The notes below the pieces were generated by a model, which saw nothing but the letters and a program-made list of their open reading frames with translations, did not search any database and had not been told where the DNA came from. DNA of 64,000 bases from Macrophomina tecta (Eukaryota; Ascomycota; Dothideomycetes; Botryosphaeriales; Botryosphaeriaceae): NCBI GenBank assembly GCA_024180945.1, contig JAKSGN010000037.1, positions 1,989,501 to 2,053,500 of the forward strand, in the 5' to 3' direction. Every line of letters starts with the position of its first letter. Position 1 is the stretch's first letter. Shown piece after piece: positions 36,510 through 48,500 of the stretch. The position numbers and the translations under genes are program-made.

Positions 36510-37714
36510 GTAACTAAGTTTTAATAGCTTATAGCTTATCTTAAATAGTTAAATAAGACTTTTTATAATCTCTTCTATAAAGTTCTAAAGAAAGAAGTTA
36601 AGAAGAATATAATTATTTATAAATATTTATTTATCTTCTAGAAGATAATAGACCTTATATTTTAAATTAATAATTATATATACGAATAGAAGATAGATTT
36701 TTAACTAGTAAATATATTAAAACCTTACTATAAAAAAAATAACTTATAAAGATAAAAATACTATAACCCTTAATATAGCTAACTAATAAAATTTCTAGAA
36801 GAGTAATAATAATAATAAAAATAATAATAAAAAGCCTAAAAAATCTAATCTAAACTAGATAAATAAATAAAAATAGTACTATAAAAACTAACTCTATATT
36901 ATTTATAGTAGTAATAAATACTTTTCTTTTAAGTATTTATAGAACCCTTATAATAAGAAAAATAAAAAGTAAACCTCGAGCGCTTAGTATAAAATATTAG
37001 TTATATTCTACTAAGATAATTATAATATACTATATTAGATAGTCTACTATAATAATAACTATTAGATGTGCTAAAGTAGTAAAACTATATTAAAATAATA
37101 CTTCTATAAACTTTAATAATTTAGTATAATAACTAAAAATAAAGAAGTTATTAAAATTAATAATATTATTAATAGCTTCTTCTTAGATAAAGAACTTATT
37201 AATAGTAAAATAAAAAAACTTTATAAAAGTATAACTAAAAGTAGTTATAGTATATAATTAAAAAGTCCCCTAATATTATTTAATAAATAAAATATTTTTA
37301 TCTTATTAGAAGTTCTTACTAAAAGATATAATATTAGTAAATATTTATAAAATAAATAGAGTAGTCTTAACTAGATTATTTAAATTTTATATTAAGAAAG
37401 TTTTATCTTAGTAGTTTTTTAGAAATAGTACTAGAATACCTTTTAAATAATCTATATTAAATAAGATAAAAAGAAATACGAACTTCTAATAACTAAAAAT
37501 ATAATATTTATTAAGTATTACTATTAAATAACCTCTATATATAAATAAATAAACTATAACTTTTTTTAATAGTAAGAATTCTTTATTAATATAGTACAAT
37601 AACTATCTAGAATTATATACTCTAATAGATATTAAATAAGAAATTTAAGTAGCTAACTTTCTAATACTAGATATAAAAGAATAAGATTTATTAGTAAAAG
37701 AAATTAAATACTAG

Positions 37715-38330
37715 TATATATATAAAGCGCTAAGGCTTAGGTAGAGGATTACTAAGCTATATTATAAATAATACAGCCTAGTAAGCAGTCGGAAGGAGAT
37801 AACTCTCTAAGAGAGAAGTAGATAGGAGATTTAATAAAGAAAGATAAGAGAAGAGGTAAAAGATAGAATAAAGCTTTTATTAGCTTATATCTCATTTCTT
37901 AGTATTACGCGTCTTAAAGAATAAAACTACGGTGCTATCTAGAGCTTCTTATATATACTTATTCCTTATATAAGTAGATCCTTCTAGATATACTATATTA
38001 GAAATCCAACGAGGGTGATTTATAAGAAATAAGATTCTAGCCCCAATCCTTATCCGTTTTACATAATTTTTATATCTTAATCACTGGAAATGATTGAACG
38101 TTTATATTATATAAAAGGAATTTTAGTAGGGGCTATACCCGTTTAGTTATTAGTCAGTGAAGTGGGGTGGTGAATTTTACTACCTCGGTTTGCCACCGTG
38201 GTTTGCCACCGCAGTTTGCCACTGCTATAACTCCGAGGTATATTCGTTATATACCTTAGGTAGTATTCTAATACCTAAGGTAATATATTAATAAGCTACG
38301 CTTATATAAGCTTACTTATTAATATTTAAC
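37715..38330 (+). repeat. Dispersed repeat R, copy 1 (little RIPed centre)
   Basis: It is homologous to 57896-58510. The centre keeps TTTGCCACC repeats that are TTTACTACT in copy 2. It lies inside gypsy-A copy 3 gag, whose sequence continues on both sides. Reverse-complemented, the right end reads GTTAAATATTAATAAG, LTR-like. Exact ends and target duplication are not resolved. It may be a solo LTR or a non-autonomous element. Confidence 0.65.
38187..38225. repeat. 13-bp tandem repeat within an inverted repeat
   Basis: Three units of the type GGTTTGCCACCGT lie at 38187-38199, 38200-38212 and 38213-38225. They are enclosed by an 8-bp inverted repeat TACCTCGG (38181-38188) and CCGAGGTA (38233-38240). 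Confidence 0.85.
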
Positions 38331-41300
38331 GATATAAACTAATTAAAAATAAGTATATTTTTAAGTTAATAAATAAAAAGACTATATATATAATAAAGCC
38401 TATAGTTATTTTATACTAAAAAACTAGACGGCTCTATAGTATTAGAATTAATTTAGAAGCTATAGTCTAGGTTTTTTTATATAGTATTATTTATACTAAA
38501 TATAAAAACTCTTACTAGATTAAATCTTTAAAGATAATTTAAAATAAAAAAAAAAACTTAATATATATTCTATCTTAATACTAATTAATATAGTATTAAG
38601 TAAAAACTTTATATATAATAAATTTATAGAGTAATATAAGATTCTATACTAAAAGAAAAAAAAAGCTATATCTAGTTAATAAATTTAATAGAAAAAACTT
38701 AGTCTATAAAAAAGACTAAATAAAAATAAAGATAAAAAAATAATTCTCTAAATAAATAATTATTAAAAATAGATTTTTCTTAATATCTAATATATTTTTA
38801 AATATAATATTATTTTAGATATATTCTAGATTTAGATACGAAAACCTATCTTTAAGTTTAAAAAAAATCTTATTATTTTTTAAAAAAAACTTAATAATCT
38901 TTTATAAAAATAAAAATTATAAAAAAAGAAAAAATTATTAAATATTTTTTAAAAACTTCTATTAATAATAATATAAAAAGTAGCTAGTATAAGGCCTAAG
39001 TATAGTAACTATATAAATAATTTTAATAGTAGTATAAGTTAGAACTAGAACTATAATATAAAAATAAAATTTTTTTTAGTAAAATGTAATTCTACTATAG
39101 AAATAAGTTTTACTAAGCAAAATAATACTTCTAAATTATTAAAAGAGATATAAGACTTAAATAATAGTATAAAGCCTCGCGTTAGTAGTATTAATACTAA
39201 TCTTAAAAAAAGTCTAAAATAATATAATATTTTAAGTAAAGTAAGTTCTACTAAGCTAAATATTTTTATAGATTAGATATAATACCTATTATAAAAAACT
39301 ATATAAAAAAAGTATAAAATTAAAAATAAAGCTTTATAAAAGTAAATAGTAGCTATAGAATTTTTTATAAATATTTAAATAATTTTAAGAAAGGTATTTA
39401 GATATATATAATATAAAAAATAATAAATTTAACTTATATATATTAAACTCTTACTAATAATCTAATAGAGAGTACTAGCTAGTATTTAATAAAAAAGACT
39501 AAAAAATAAAGACTATTTAACTTTTATTAAAGAAAATAATTCTATAAGAATTAAAAGAAAATAATATAATAATTTAAAAATATAATACTAATAATAAAAA
39601 ATATTTCTAATACTAGAAATAAAAATAGTATCTAATAAATATTAAAATCTAATTATTATTTACTAAAAAAAAGAAAAGAAAGACTTAAATATTAATTATA
39701 AAATTATAAAATTTTACTTAAGCTAGAAATAAAACTAGCTATAAGTTTATTTACTTTTTATTAAAAAAGAAAATAGAGGCTTTAAAATAATATATTAAGA
39801 AAAATCTAAAGTAAAAATATATTTAGCTATTAATATTATTAGCTAAATATTTAATTATTTTTATTTTTAAAAAAAAAGTAAGTTATACCTCTATATTAAC
39901 TATTAATAATTTAATAATATTATAATTAAAAACTAATACCTGCCTTTATATATTAATAAGCTCTAGAATTAGTTAAAAAATATAAAATACTTTATAAAAC
40001 TAAATCTTAAAAAGATTATTACCTAGTTAAAATAAAAAAAAATAAAAAATAGTTTTTAAAATAAAGCTAAGATTCTATAAGTATATAATAATACTATTTA
40101 TACTTACTAATATATTAGTAATATTCTAGCTACTTATTAATAATATATTATATAAATATTTAAATATCTTTTATTTAGTTTATTTTAATAATATTTTTAT
40201 TTTCTTAGAAATACTTAAGAAATATAAAAAGTATATTAAAAAAATTCTAAAAGCTTTTTAAGTAAAAAAACTATTTATTTTACTAGAAAAATATAAATAG
40301 TATATTTAAAAAATAAAATTCTTAGACTTTATTATTATTTCTAGATATATTAGTATACATAACTTAAAACTAGATTTTATTAAAAAATAGCTAATATAAA
40401 AGATAATTAAAAAAGTATAGTTTTTTTTTAAAATTTATAAACTTTTATAGAAAGTTTATTTAAAACTACTTAATAATTATAAAATCTTTAATATAATTTA
40501 TTTAAAAGAAGTATAGCTTTTAATAAAAAAAATAATTAGTAATAAGCCTTTAATTTACTAAAAAAATATTTTATAAAGTATTTATTTAAGAAATATATAA
40601 TTCTAATAAATTAATTAAAGTAAAAACTAATATATTAAAATTTATTTTAAAAGTATATCTTAGCTAGCCTAATAAAAGAAATAAATAGTATTTAATTATA
40701 TTTTATTTAAAAAAGTTTATTTTAGTAAAGCTTAACTATAATACTTATAATAAGAAGCTCTTAGTTATTATTTTAGTATTTAAATACTAGAGATACTACT
40801 TAAAAGAAGTTAACTAGTAGATAATAATATATTATAACTATTAAAATCTTATATACTTTATTATAACTAAAGAGCTAAATTAATAATAAATCTACTAGGT
40901 ATAGAAATTAGTATTCTATAATTTTAAGATTATATATAGAAAAAATATAAATAATACTACTACTAACGTATTTAGTAGAAGAGTAGACTATATAAAAAAT
41001 AAAATTAAGCTATAATCTATAGTATTATAGTAAATAAATAATAGATTATTTATTTTTATTAGATAGTTATTTTTAATACTTTATATTAAGTTAAACCTAT
41101 AGTATTAAAAGATTTAAGAAGTATATACTTAGATTTTCTTTATATAAAAACTTTTAATACTTAAGAATAATTTATATATTATTTAAGATAAAGAAGAAAT
41201 ACTTCTCTTTAAAAAATTAATCTATATTCTAATAAGACTATAAAAAGTACTTATTAAAGATATATATAAAATATATATATATAAATATTAAAATATTAAT

Positions 41301-41697
41301 AGAATAACTAAAAGAATTATATAAAACTTCTACTTTTTAGAATTATAAAAGATAGTCTAGTATATAGTTTTATAATATAATTTTTATATTTAAAGTAAAG
41401 CTATAATATATATTTTATATAGATAACTATAATTTTTAAAAGTTTTAAAATAACTTTAGTAATAAATTATACTAGATTTTATTATAAAGTTATCTAGGTT
41501 TAGAGACCTAATTATAAAAGTTAAGTATAATTTAATTATAGTTTTTATTAATAGATTTATAAAGTATATATACTTTTTACTCTATCTAGAAGTATTAAAT
41601 ATAAAATAACTTGTCTATATATTTTTTTAATATATTTTTAGTAATTATAGAATACTTAAAGTATTAGTTTTAATATAAGTAAATAAATTAGTTATAA

Positions 41698-42375
41698 GTA
41701 GAAAGTCTTTAGAAGAGTTATATTCTTAGATATAAATTCTTAGTAGTATAGAATTTACCCCTTAGTAGTATTATATACTAGGGGCCCGTGTATAGTATAT
41801 AATAAATATATAAAATATATAATATAAATATTTTAAAAATATACTAAGATTTATTATTCTAATACTACTTCTTTCTCTAATAGAAATTACTCTACTTTCT
41901 ATTAAAATATATTAGACTAGTATCTTATTAAAAATTCTTTTAGTAAGAAAAAATAGTATACCTAATTACTATATAAAATATAGTATTATATTAGTTATAA
42001 AAGTTATATAGTAGAGTAAGTTAATCTTATTACGTAGCTATTACTATAAATAATAAATAAAAAATAATAAAGAAAATAAAGAAATATATTACTAAGTAAT
42101 TATTAGTAATATTAATAGTATACTATTTATATAAGAAATATAGATATTAGTATATTAGTATAGTTTTTTTTTTATTATTAGATATTATTACTATTAAGAA
42201 TAATAAAAAATAGTCTTATATAATAATACTAGTAAATATACTGATTAGTAACTTATATATACTAATAATACTTATAGAGTATAAGATTATTTTTTTAATA
42301 ACTTTAATAAATATAATAACTCTTATATTCTTCTAGATTTTTATAGTTTAGATTTAGTTTTTTACTATAACTAAA
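41698..42375. other. RIPed A+T-rich spacer
   Basis: No gene was recognised. Sequence unrelated to the gypsy families lies between the truncated gypsy-A copy 3 and the MULE terminus. Confidence 0.4.
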
Positions 42376-42451
42376 GGTATAGGTATTTCTAATACCTAAT
42401 TTTAGTAAACTAATACCTAATTTTAGTAAACTAATATCTAATTTTAGTAAA
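42376..42451. repeat. Left terminal inverted repeat of MULE with 21-bp tandem units
   Basis: After GGTATAGGTATTT come three units of CTAATACCTAATTTTAGTAAA (42389-42409, 42410-42430, 42431-42451, the last with one change). The first 60 bp are matched by the reverse complement of 53635-53697. Confidence 0.85.
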
Positions 42452-43267
42452 CTAATATCTATTACCTAATTAAGTAGTTTTAGTATATATCTAGGTTAGC
42501 GTCTTAGCAAGAAACACTAAAATCGCGTAACTATTATATAGTATATATAGAAGTATATATTATAGTAAGTAATTACTATAATATTACGAAACTTTTTTCT
42601 CTACTAAAATAAGATATTTTAAATTATTTAGCAGAGTTATATTAAAATTATATAAGTATATATTATAGTATATTACTAAAACCTTTATATATAATAAATT
42701 GCTATAGAGCCTTTATATAGAATAAAATCTTACTAAGCGCGGGCTATCTTCTACCGCCTACTACTATAGTCTTAGTGCAGGGCCGGCTAGTAATATCGGA
42801 CGTAAGTATAATTAATATTAACTAATATACACGTCTAACTATATCCGCCCACCTTATAATAACTAATTAGTATATTAACTACTAACGTAAGTATTATTTC
42901 TAGTACTATAAATAGCCTAGACGATATCTTAGAAAGCTCTACGTATATAAAGAAATATTTTTTAAGCGAAATTAGTACTATTTTAGAGTAGATAACTCTA
43001 GCTATAAAATTAACGCGCGATACTAATATAGCTACTACCTTCTTTAATAAAACGTTTAACACTAATAATAAGACTAATAATAATAATCTAACGTCTCTTA
43101 TTTTACTTTTTAAGGCTACCTACTCTTCTCTTACCACAGTAGAATAAGTACTAGATAGCTAAGTACGAGCTTATAGCTATACCTATTTGTTACGGCGCAG
43201 CCTCCACAGTATAGGGAATAAGGAAGGAAAGGACGTTCTGCGGGGAACTCCAAAGAAAAGAGGGGAT

Positions 43268-43285
43268 CACGTGGCTCAGCACGTG
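43268..43285. promoter_or_regulatory. Two E-boxes (CACGTG) in U3 of gypsy-A LTR
   Basis: CACGTG occurs at 43268-43273 and 43280-43285, twelve bases start to start, upstream of the TATA box. A third lies at 43509-43514. This is the core site of many bHLH factors. In RIPed copy 2 the two U3 sites read TACGTA and TATATA, so the sites are lost there. Use as enhancers is inferred. Confidence 0.5.
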
Positions 43286-43402
43286 AGTACCCAAGGACGG
43301 ACCCACCGAGCCCTTACGAGCCGGGCTCACAACGGCTCACCTCGAGCCCTCTGGAGCTGGGCTCGCAACAGCACCACTAGATTGTATACACTTTCCTACT
43401 TG

Positions 43403-43446
43403 TATATAAACCACACTCCTTAGATAGCTTTGACCTTCGTGGTCAA
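43403..43446 (+). promoter_or_regulatory. TATA box and predicted transcript start of gypsy-A
   Basis: TATATAAA at 43403-43410 lies 36 bp before GTGGTCAA (43439-43446). If transcription starts there, the RNA 5' end is complementary to the primer-binding region after the LTR. The start is predicted, not shown. Confidence 0.55.
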
Positions 43447-43623
43447 CTTCCATAACAATTCAGCACATTGTTAGTAACACGGCCTTCGCACGCAGTGCTC
43501 AGTCTCATCACGTGTTCGACTTGCTCTCACCCTCTTCTTGTACCCACTCAAGGAAAACCCCCTCGACAGGTTTTCTCCCTCTTTGGTGTTCGGATCCTTA
43601 GAGGCAGAGGCCCGCTCGTTACA

Positions 43624-43635
43624 CTTTGACCACCA
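43624..43635 (+). promoter_or_regulatory. Primer-binding region, probably self-primed
   Basis: CTTTGACCACCA follows the 5' LTR. It does not start with TGG, as a tRNA 3'-end site would. TTGACCAC (43626-43633) is the exact complement of GTGGTCAA at the predicted RNA start. This matches the self-priming arrangement known for Tf1/sushi-type elements. The same pair is visible, RIPed, in gypsy-B and gypsy-D. Confidence 0.6.
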
Positions 43636-43714
43636 TCCTTGCAAGGAGAGGCAGGCTTTGAGATCAAGTCTCATCGGGTAAGGTATCACCCCCTAACGAG
43701 TTTAGGAAACAGCA

Positions 43715-45535
43715 ATGGCACCAGGATCTCAGATGGAGGTCGACCCGGCCGAGGGTCACGTTCAGGGTGCCCAGGGGCCAGCTCAGCCCGCACAACAAAC
43801 GGAGCCCACCAGAGCTGAGCTCTTGCAGCTCATCGAGGAGCTGAAGGCTCAGAACGCTCGACTGATCGAGCATACGACAAAGCGGAGCGCTACTAAGGTT
43901 AAAGTAGCGGCACCCGAGAAGTTCGATGGGGACAGGAAGAAGCTCCAATCCTTCCTACTTCAGATGAAACGTTACCTCCAGTTCAACCAAGCACAGTTCG
44001 ACAACGACGCCGAGGAAGTACTCTTCGCATCAACCTACCTCAGAGGAACAGCCGAGGCATGGATGGAACCATACCTTCGCGACCACCTATCCAACGAACA
44101 CTCTCTCGAGAAAAGACGAGAAAAGACCAAGGAAATCTTCGACACCTACACGGGATTCGCAGACAACCTTAAGGCCACTTTCAACGACCGAGACGAAGTG
44201 CGCAAAGCCTCCAACGACATCATGACCGTTAAACAACTGGGATCTGTAGCTGTCTACGCAACCAAGTTTCAACAGCTCGCAGCCTACCTCGAATGGTCAG
44301 ACGAGACTTTCCGCGACCTCTTCTACAAGGGCCTGAAGGAGGAAGTCAAGAAGAACATGATTACCCACGAATACCCGTCCACCTTCCAGAAGATGGTAGA
44401 CCTTGCGTCTCAGATCGACGGTCGCATGTACGAATGGAAAATGGGTTCTCGACAAGCCAACACCTCGAAGCCTCGCCGTGAGAGAACAACCCTCGAAGGC
44501 GGAGACGCTATGGCCCTCGACGCGGCCAACAGACAGGATTCCAAGAAGGGGAACAACAACGGTCGAAACAACGACAAGAAGCCCAGAGGACCTAACCCGA
44601 ACTGGACGGACGAGCAGAAACAGCGCTACAAGGATCGACTCTGCATAACCTGCGGCAGTGACAAGCACTTTTCTCCCAAGTGCCCGCAGAACCCTCGTAA
44701 CAAGAAAGATGGAAAGCAGACCTCGAGCGCGCAGCGCGAAGCATCGGTTGCATCCCGCCAAGATAACCACGATACGCTGCACTGGACAGCCTGCTACGAC
44801 GATGACTGCCAGATGCACCAAAGCAGCAAAGACATATCGGGATGGTACCCCCACGAACCTCGACAATTCGGTATGATGACTAGGAACGAAGAAGTCATCG
44901 AGACCGACGACATCATTGACAGCTTCCCCTTGGACGAAGAGCTCGTGAACAGCGAAACCGGAGAACTATACGACTCAACGGACAGCGAAGCAGAAGCTGT
45001 GCCGGACCCCACAACCCTTCCGGAACTCGAGCGCCTTGCAGCCAAGTACGGGATTAGCGCCGAAATGACGGACGAGAGCGATCAACTCGCCCAGGTAATC
45101 TGGATTCCCCACGAGAGAGGATTGGCCCTCACGGTGCTGTGGACATGGCGCCAAGGGACCCTCTGGGAAACCCGTATCGAGCAAGATGGGAAGAAGTACG
45201 AACTCATCGTCACGAAGGAAACCGCGCTCGTGACACTTCATCATCAAGGAATGACTGCTCGACAGCAAGCAGACTACGACTCCCTCCGAGAGTTAGCAAG
45301 GATTCTTTGTCAGCATGGCACGGCGACCATCCAGAATCGCACACTCCAGTGGATACCGGACGAGAAACTCAACATGCCAGCTTTCCGATACCAGGTGCGA
45401 AAGGACATAGTCTACCAGCGGAAACAGTTGTATGCCAATAAATGGACCGACTGGAAGCAAGCATACCTTCAAGTCAACGAATGGGAGGACTACATGCACA
45501 GTGAAGTCCACGGCTATCCAAAGCCAAAAAACTAG
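43715..45535 (+). CDS. gag: Gag capsid-nucleocapsid protein of gypsy-A
   Basis: This 606-residue protein forms the virus-like particle and packages element RNA. A short acidic/Gln-rich N-terminus with a likely coiled coil (about residues 33-55) precedes a retrotransposon gag domain (about 70-230, with FLLQMKRYLQFNQ and WMEPYLRDHL). A basic Asn/Lys-rich linker leads to a zinc knuckle CITCGSDKHFSPKC (C-x2-C-x4-H-x4-C, residues 310-323). About 280 further residues follow the knuckle. They are acidic in the middle (about 400-430) and have no motif I know; this tail is long for a gypsy Gag. The start ATG at 43715 is the first after the LTR with a long frame. The last codons are part of the -1 frameshift site. 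The frame is unbroken. Confidence 0.95.
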   Translation: MAPGSQMEVDPAEGHVQGAQGPAQPAQQTEPTRAELLQLIEELKAQNARLIEHTTKRSATKVKVAAPEKFDGDRKKLQSFLLQMKRYLQFNQAQFDNDAEEVLFASTYLRGTAEAWMEPYLRDHLSNEHSLEKRREKTKEIFDTYTGFADNLKATFNDRDEVRKASNDIMTVKQLGSVAVYATKFQQLAAYLEWSDETFRDLFYKGLKEEVKKNMITHEYPSTFQKMVDLASQIDGRMYEWKMGSRQANTSKPRRERTTLEGGDAMALDAANRQDSKKGNNNGRNNDKKPRGPNPNWTDEQKQRYKDRLCITCGSDKHFSPKCPQNPRNKKDGKQTSSAQREASVASRQDNHDTLHWTACYDDDCQMHQSSKDISGWYPHEPRQFGMMTRNEEVIETDDIIDSFPLDEELVNSETGELYDSTDSEAEAVPDPTTLPELERLAAKYGISAEMTDESDQLAQVIWIPHERGLALTVLWTWRQGTLWETRIEQDGKKYELIVTKETALVTLHHQGMTARQQADYDSLRELARILCQHGTATIQNRTLQWIPDEKLNMPAFRYQVRKDIVYQRKQLYANKWTDWKQAYLQVNEWEDYMHSEVHGYPKPKN

Positions 45536-45583
45536 ACGGCCCTACGGCATTGGGATCGACCCAGGGGCCACAGTCTAGGTCCC
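45526..45583 (+). promoter_or_regulatory. -1 ribosomal frameshift signal between gag and pol
   Basis: A AAA AAC (45526-45532) is in the correct phase of the gag frame and is directly followed by the gag stop TAG. Five bases later a stem GGCCC (45538-45542) can pair with GGGCC (45565-45569). The loop GGGATC (45552-45557) can pair with GGTCCC (45578-45583), which would make an H-type pseudoknot. Pol lies in the -1 frame and is open from this point. RIPed copy 2 keeps the heptamer and stop. The structure is drawn by eye, without energy calculation. Confidence 0.8.
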
Positions 45584-48500
45584 TTCACATGGTATCACGC
45601 ACATCGAATACGGAAATTCTCACCGGACCAAATCTTTGGAGACAATTCAAAACGAAAGGAACGCTCAAAGGACGTCCCATCTCGATACTGATCGACACAG
45701 GATCAAGCGGAAACTTTATACACAACGAGTTTGTGGAACAGTGCAAGATCCTATACCGAAAGAAGAAAGAGCCATATCCGCTCAGCGGATTCGATGGGAA
45801 AAGCTCAGTCTACGGAGAAGGCTGGGTCAAAATAGAAACGGAGGAAGCAACCCTCCAAATCAAGAACCATCAGGAGCAGATTTCTCTCGATGTCCAACGA
45901 ATTCCCGGGCACGACATCATCCTAGGTATGCCCTGGATCCGAACGCAGAAACCTATCTTCGACTTCAGCGAAGGAGACGAAATAGTCTTCCGAGAGGAGA
46001 TCGACGACCTCCTACGGAAATTCGGTTTACGCATGGAAAACGGGTTAATGAACACCCTACAGCGACTCTTGTCTACTACGAATCGAGAAGTAGTCAGCGT
46101 AAGGCCCAAGAGCGGCAGCTGTGTAGGCGACTCCGATAGTGGTGTAAGTCAGAACCAGGACTGCGACGCAGAAGGCGAAGCCTCCTTGGTAAAATGCAAC
46201 CCTATCGCAGGAATAAGCCCTACTGAGCGAAACGATACCCTCGAATCATCAAGAGAAGAGCAAGACTCAAACGATGGCGTAAGGCCCAGTGACGGCAGCA
46301 TCAACGGCAACCTTGAGGATGGCCTAAGACAGGACCAGGACTGCAGCGTGCGAAACGCCGCCTCCTCGGTAAAATGCAGCGCCTCAAGCGGAGTAAGTCC
46401 TACCGAGTCGAGTATTCCCGAAGATCAGGTACAACACTTGTCACGAAGAACTACGCGGAGAAAGCGTAAGGCCAAGAGTAAGGCTTCGCGGAAGCAATTG
46501 GCAACCCCAGAACCTCCCGTAGACGTCCAGACAATCTCAAGAGAGGCATTCAGGCGTATGCGACGCCAAGGACAACAGGTCTGCCTCATGTACATCAAAC
46601 CCTCACCGGCGGTGCAACAAAAAGCATTGGCCAGGGCCCAACGGGAAAGGCCAAGGGATGAGGACTGTCCAACTCCCATCGGAGGAGATGATCCTGCGAG
46701 GATCAAGAGAGGACAACACGGTAGTTTGGAGATGTGGCAGCAACCACAAGGAACACCTCCAATACCGGAAATGGAAACGGTACCCGACGAGTATTGGGAC
46801 TTAGTTGCCGTTTGCCAAGAAAGAGGAAAGGGAGACTTGCCAAAGCACCAACCGTGGGACCACGAGATTCCGCTCAAGCCAGGAACGAAACCGGCTTATA
46901 AGCCTATCTACTCCTTATCAAAGAAGGAAATGGAGGCTTTGAAGGAATACATCGAGAAGAACCTCGAACGAGGATACATTCGGCCATCGACGTCATCAGC
47001 CGGATATCCGATCCTCTTCGTCCCCAAGAAGAATGGCAAGTTACGCCTCTGCGTTGACTATCGACAACTTAACGACATCACGATCAAGAACCGATACCCG
47101 CTCCCACGCATCGACGAGCTCCAGGATAAGTTAGGGAATGCGAAGTACTTTACGAAACTGGACCTCCGGGACGGTTATCACCTGGTTAGGATCAAAGAAG
47201 GGGAAGAATGGAAGACAGCCTTCAGAACGAGGCTAGGACTCTACGAGTATACGGTAATGCCATTCGGGCTTACCAACGCGCCAGCAACATTTCAGTCGCT
47301 CGTCAACGACACGCTGCGCGAATACTTAGACATCTTCTGCCTGGCATACCTCGATGATATCCTCATCTTCTCAGAAACGCTCGAGGAACACAAGAAGCAT
47401 GTCAGAAAGGTCCTGGAAACCCTCCAAGCCAAGAATCTGACCATAGCGCCCGATAAGTGCGAGTGGCACGTACAAAGAACAGAATTCTTAGGCTTTATCA
47501 TCACCCCCGGACACGTCGGTATGGACGACTCGAAACTGGATTCCATCAGGGAATGGCCAGTACCAAAGACGATCAAGGAAGTACAGTCCTTCCTTGGGTT
47601 CGCAAACTTCTACAGGAAGTTCATCTGGAACTATTCAAAGGTCACGGAACCTTTAACGCGACTCACTCAGAAGGAGCATGGCTTCCAATGGGGAGACGAT
47701 CAGCAGCAAGCCTTCGATTCGCTGAAGAGGATGTTTTGCGAAGCACCCGTCTTAGGGATATACGATCCCGACAAACCGATCGAAGTAGAAACTGATGCGT
47801 CAGGATTCGCCCTAGGAGCATGTCTCAGCCAGCCTGACGATGAAGGCAGATGGCATCCGATCGCGTTCTACTCAAGAAAGTTCACCCCGGCAGAGCTCAA
47901 CTACGACACTCATGACAAAGAGCTCTTGGCTATCGTCTCAGCATTCAAGCACTGGAGACACTACCTAGAAGGAGCCGACCAACAGGTGATAGTGCATTGT
48001 GACCATCAGAATCTCACACGCTTCACCACGACCAAGGAGCTGAACCGACGACAGGTTCGCTGGTCACAAGAATTGGCATCCTACAATTTCAAGATCACAC
48101 ACAGAAAAGGTGTAGATAACGCCGCCGCTGACGCGCTCAGCAGGAGGGTAGACTACATGGAAGGAAGAATCGAGCCGCAACCTGCAGTATTGCAGTGGAC
48201 AAGCGATGGATCGCTCACCCTCGCCAGACAGTCTTTCCCAATGCTTCGCATCGAGTCAAACCCGTGGCATCAGAAAATCCGAGAAGCATACGCTCAGGAC
48301 TCCTTCGCGCAGGAACTTTTAGCGCTTGAGGACGACCCGCGTGTTGCTCGAGATAGAGAAGGAACGCTTCTCTTCAAAGGATTAATCTATGTCCCGACAA
48401 GACTGCGAGAAGCACTCGTCAAGGACATGCACGTAGCACCCGCGCATGGACATCAGGGCATCGACAGAACGACCGAGAGGATCACGCAAAACTTCTACTT

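Larger units (their letters stand above)
36510..41697 (+). mobile_element. Gypsy-A copy 3: truncated, RIPed
   Basis: It aligns with the intact element from mid-gag (intact about 44263) to the integrase core (intact about 48855). Both LTRs and both ends are missing. Repeat R1 interrupts gag at 37715-38330. The AAAAAAC-TAG junction between gag and pol is still visible near 38420-38428. RIP is stronger than in copy 2, suggesting an older copy or more rounds of mutation. Confidence 0.85.
43188..43623 (+). repeat. 5' LTR of intact gypsy-A
   Basis: It starts TGTTACGGCG and ends CTCGTTACA. It holds the promoter (TATATAAA at 43403-43410) and three CACGTG palindromes. An open frame of 78 codons inside it is the end of the pol frame read through the LTR, not a gene. 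Confidence 0.97.

Noticed and set aside
35714..41697. Family-C retrotransposon with this LTR as its 5' end
   Set aside because: The sequence after the LTR is gypsy-A gag in mid-gene, with no primer-binding region, so the two were joined by rearrangement.
33553..43187. Centromere core
   Set aside because: RIPed, gene-free DNA would fit a regional centromere, but identifiable transposons account for most of it and nothing specific supports the idea; CENP-A ChIP would be needed.
43187..43423. 78-codon open frame in the 5' LTR
   Set aside because: It is identical to the end of the pol frame read through the 3' LTR; it is a by-product of LTR duplication.
44297..44866. 189-codon minus-strand open frame inside gag
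   Set aside because: It is the mirror of a strongly coding gag region, hydrophobic without motif, and has no counterpart signal in the RIPed copies.
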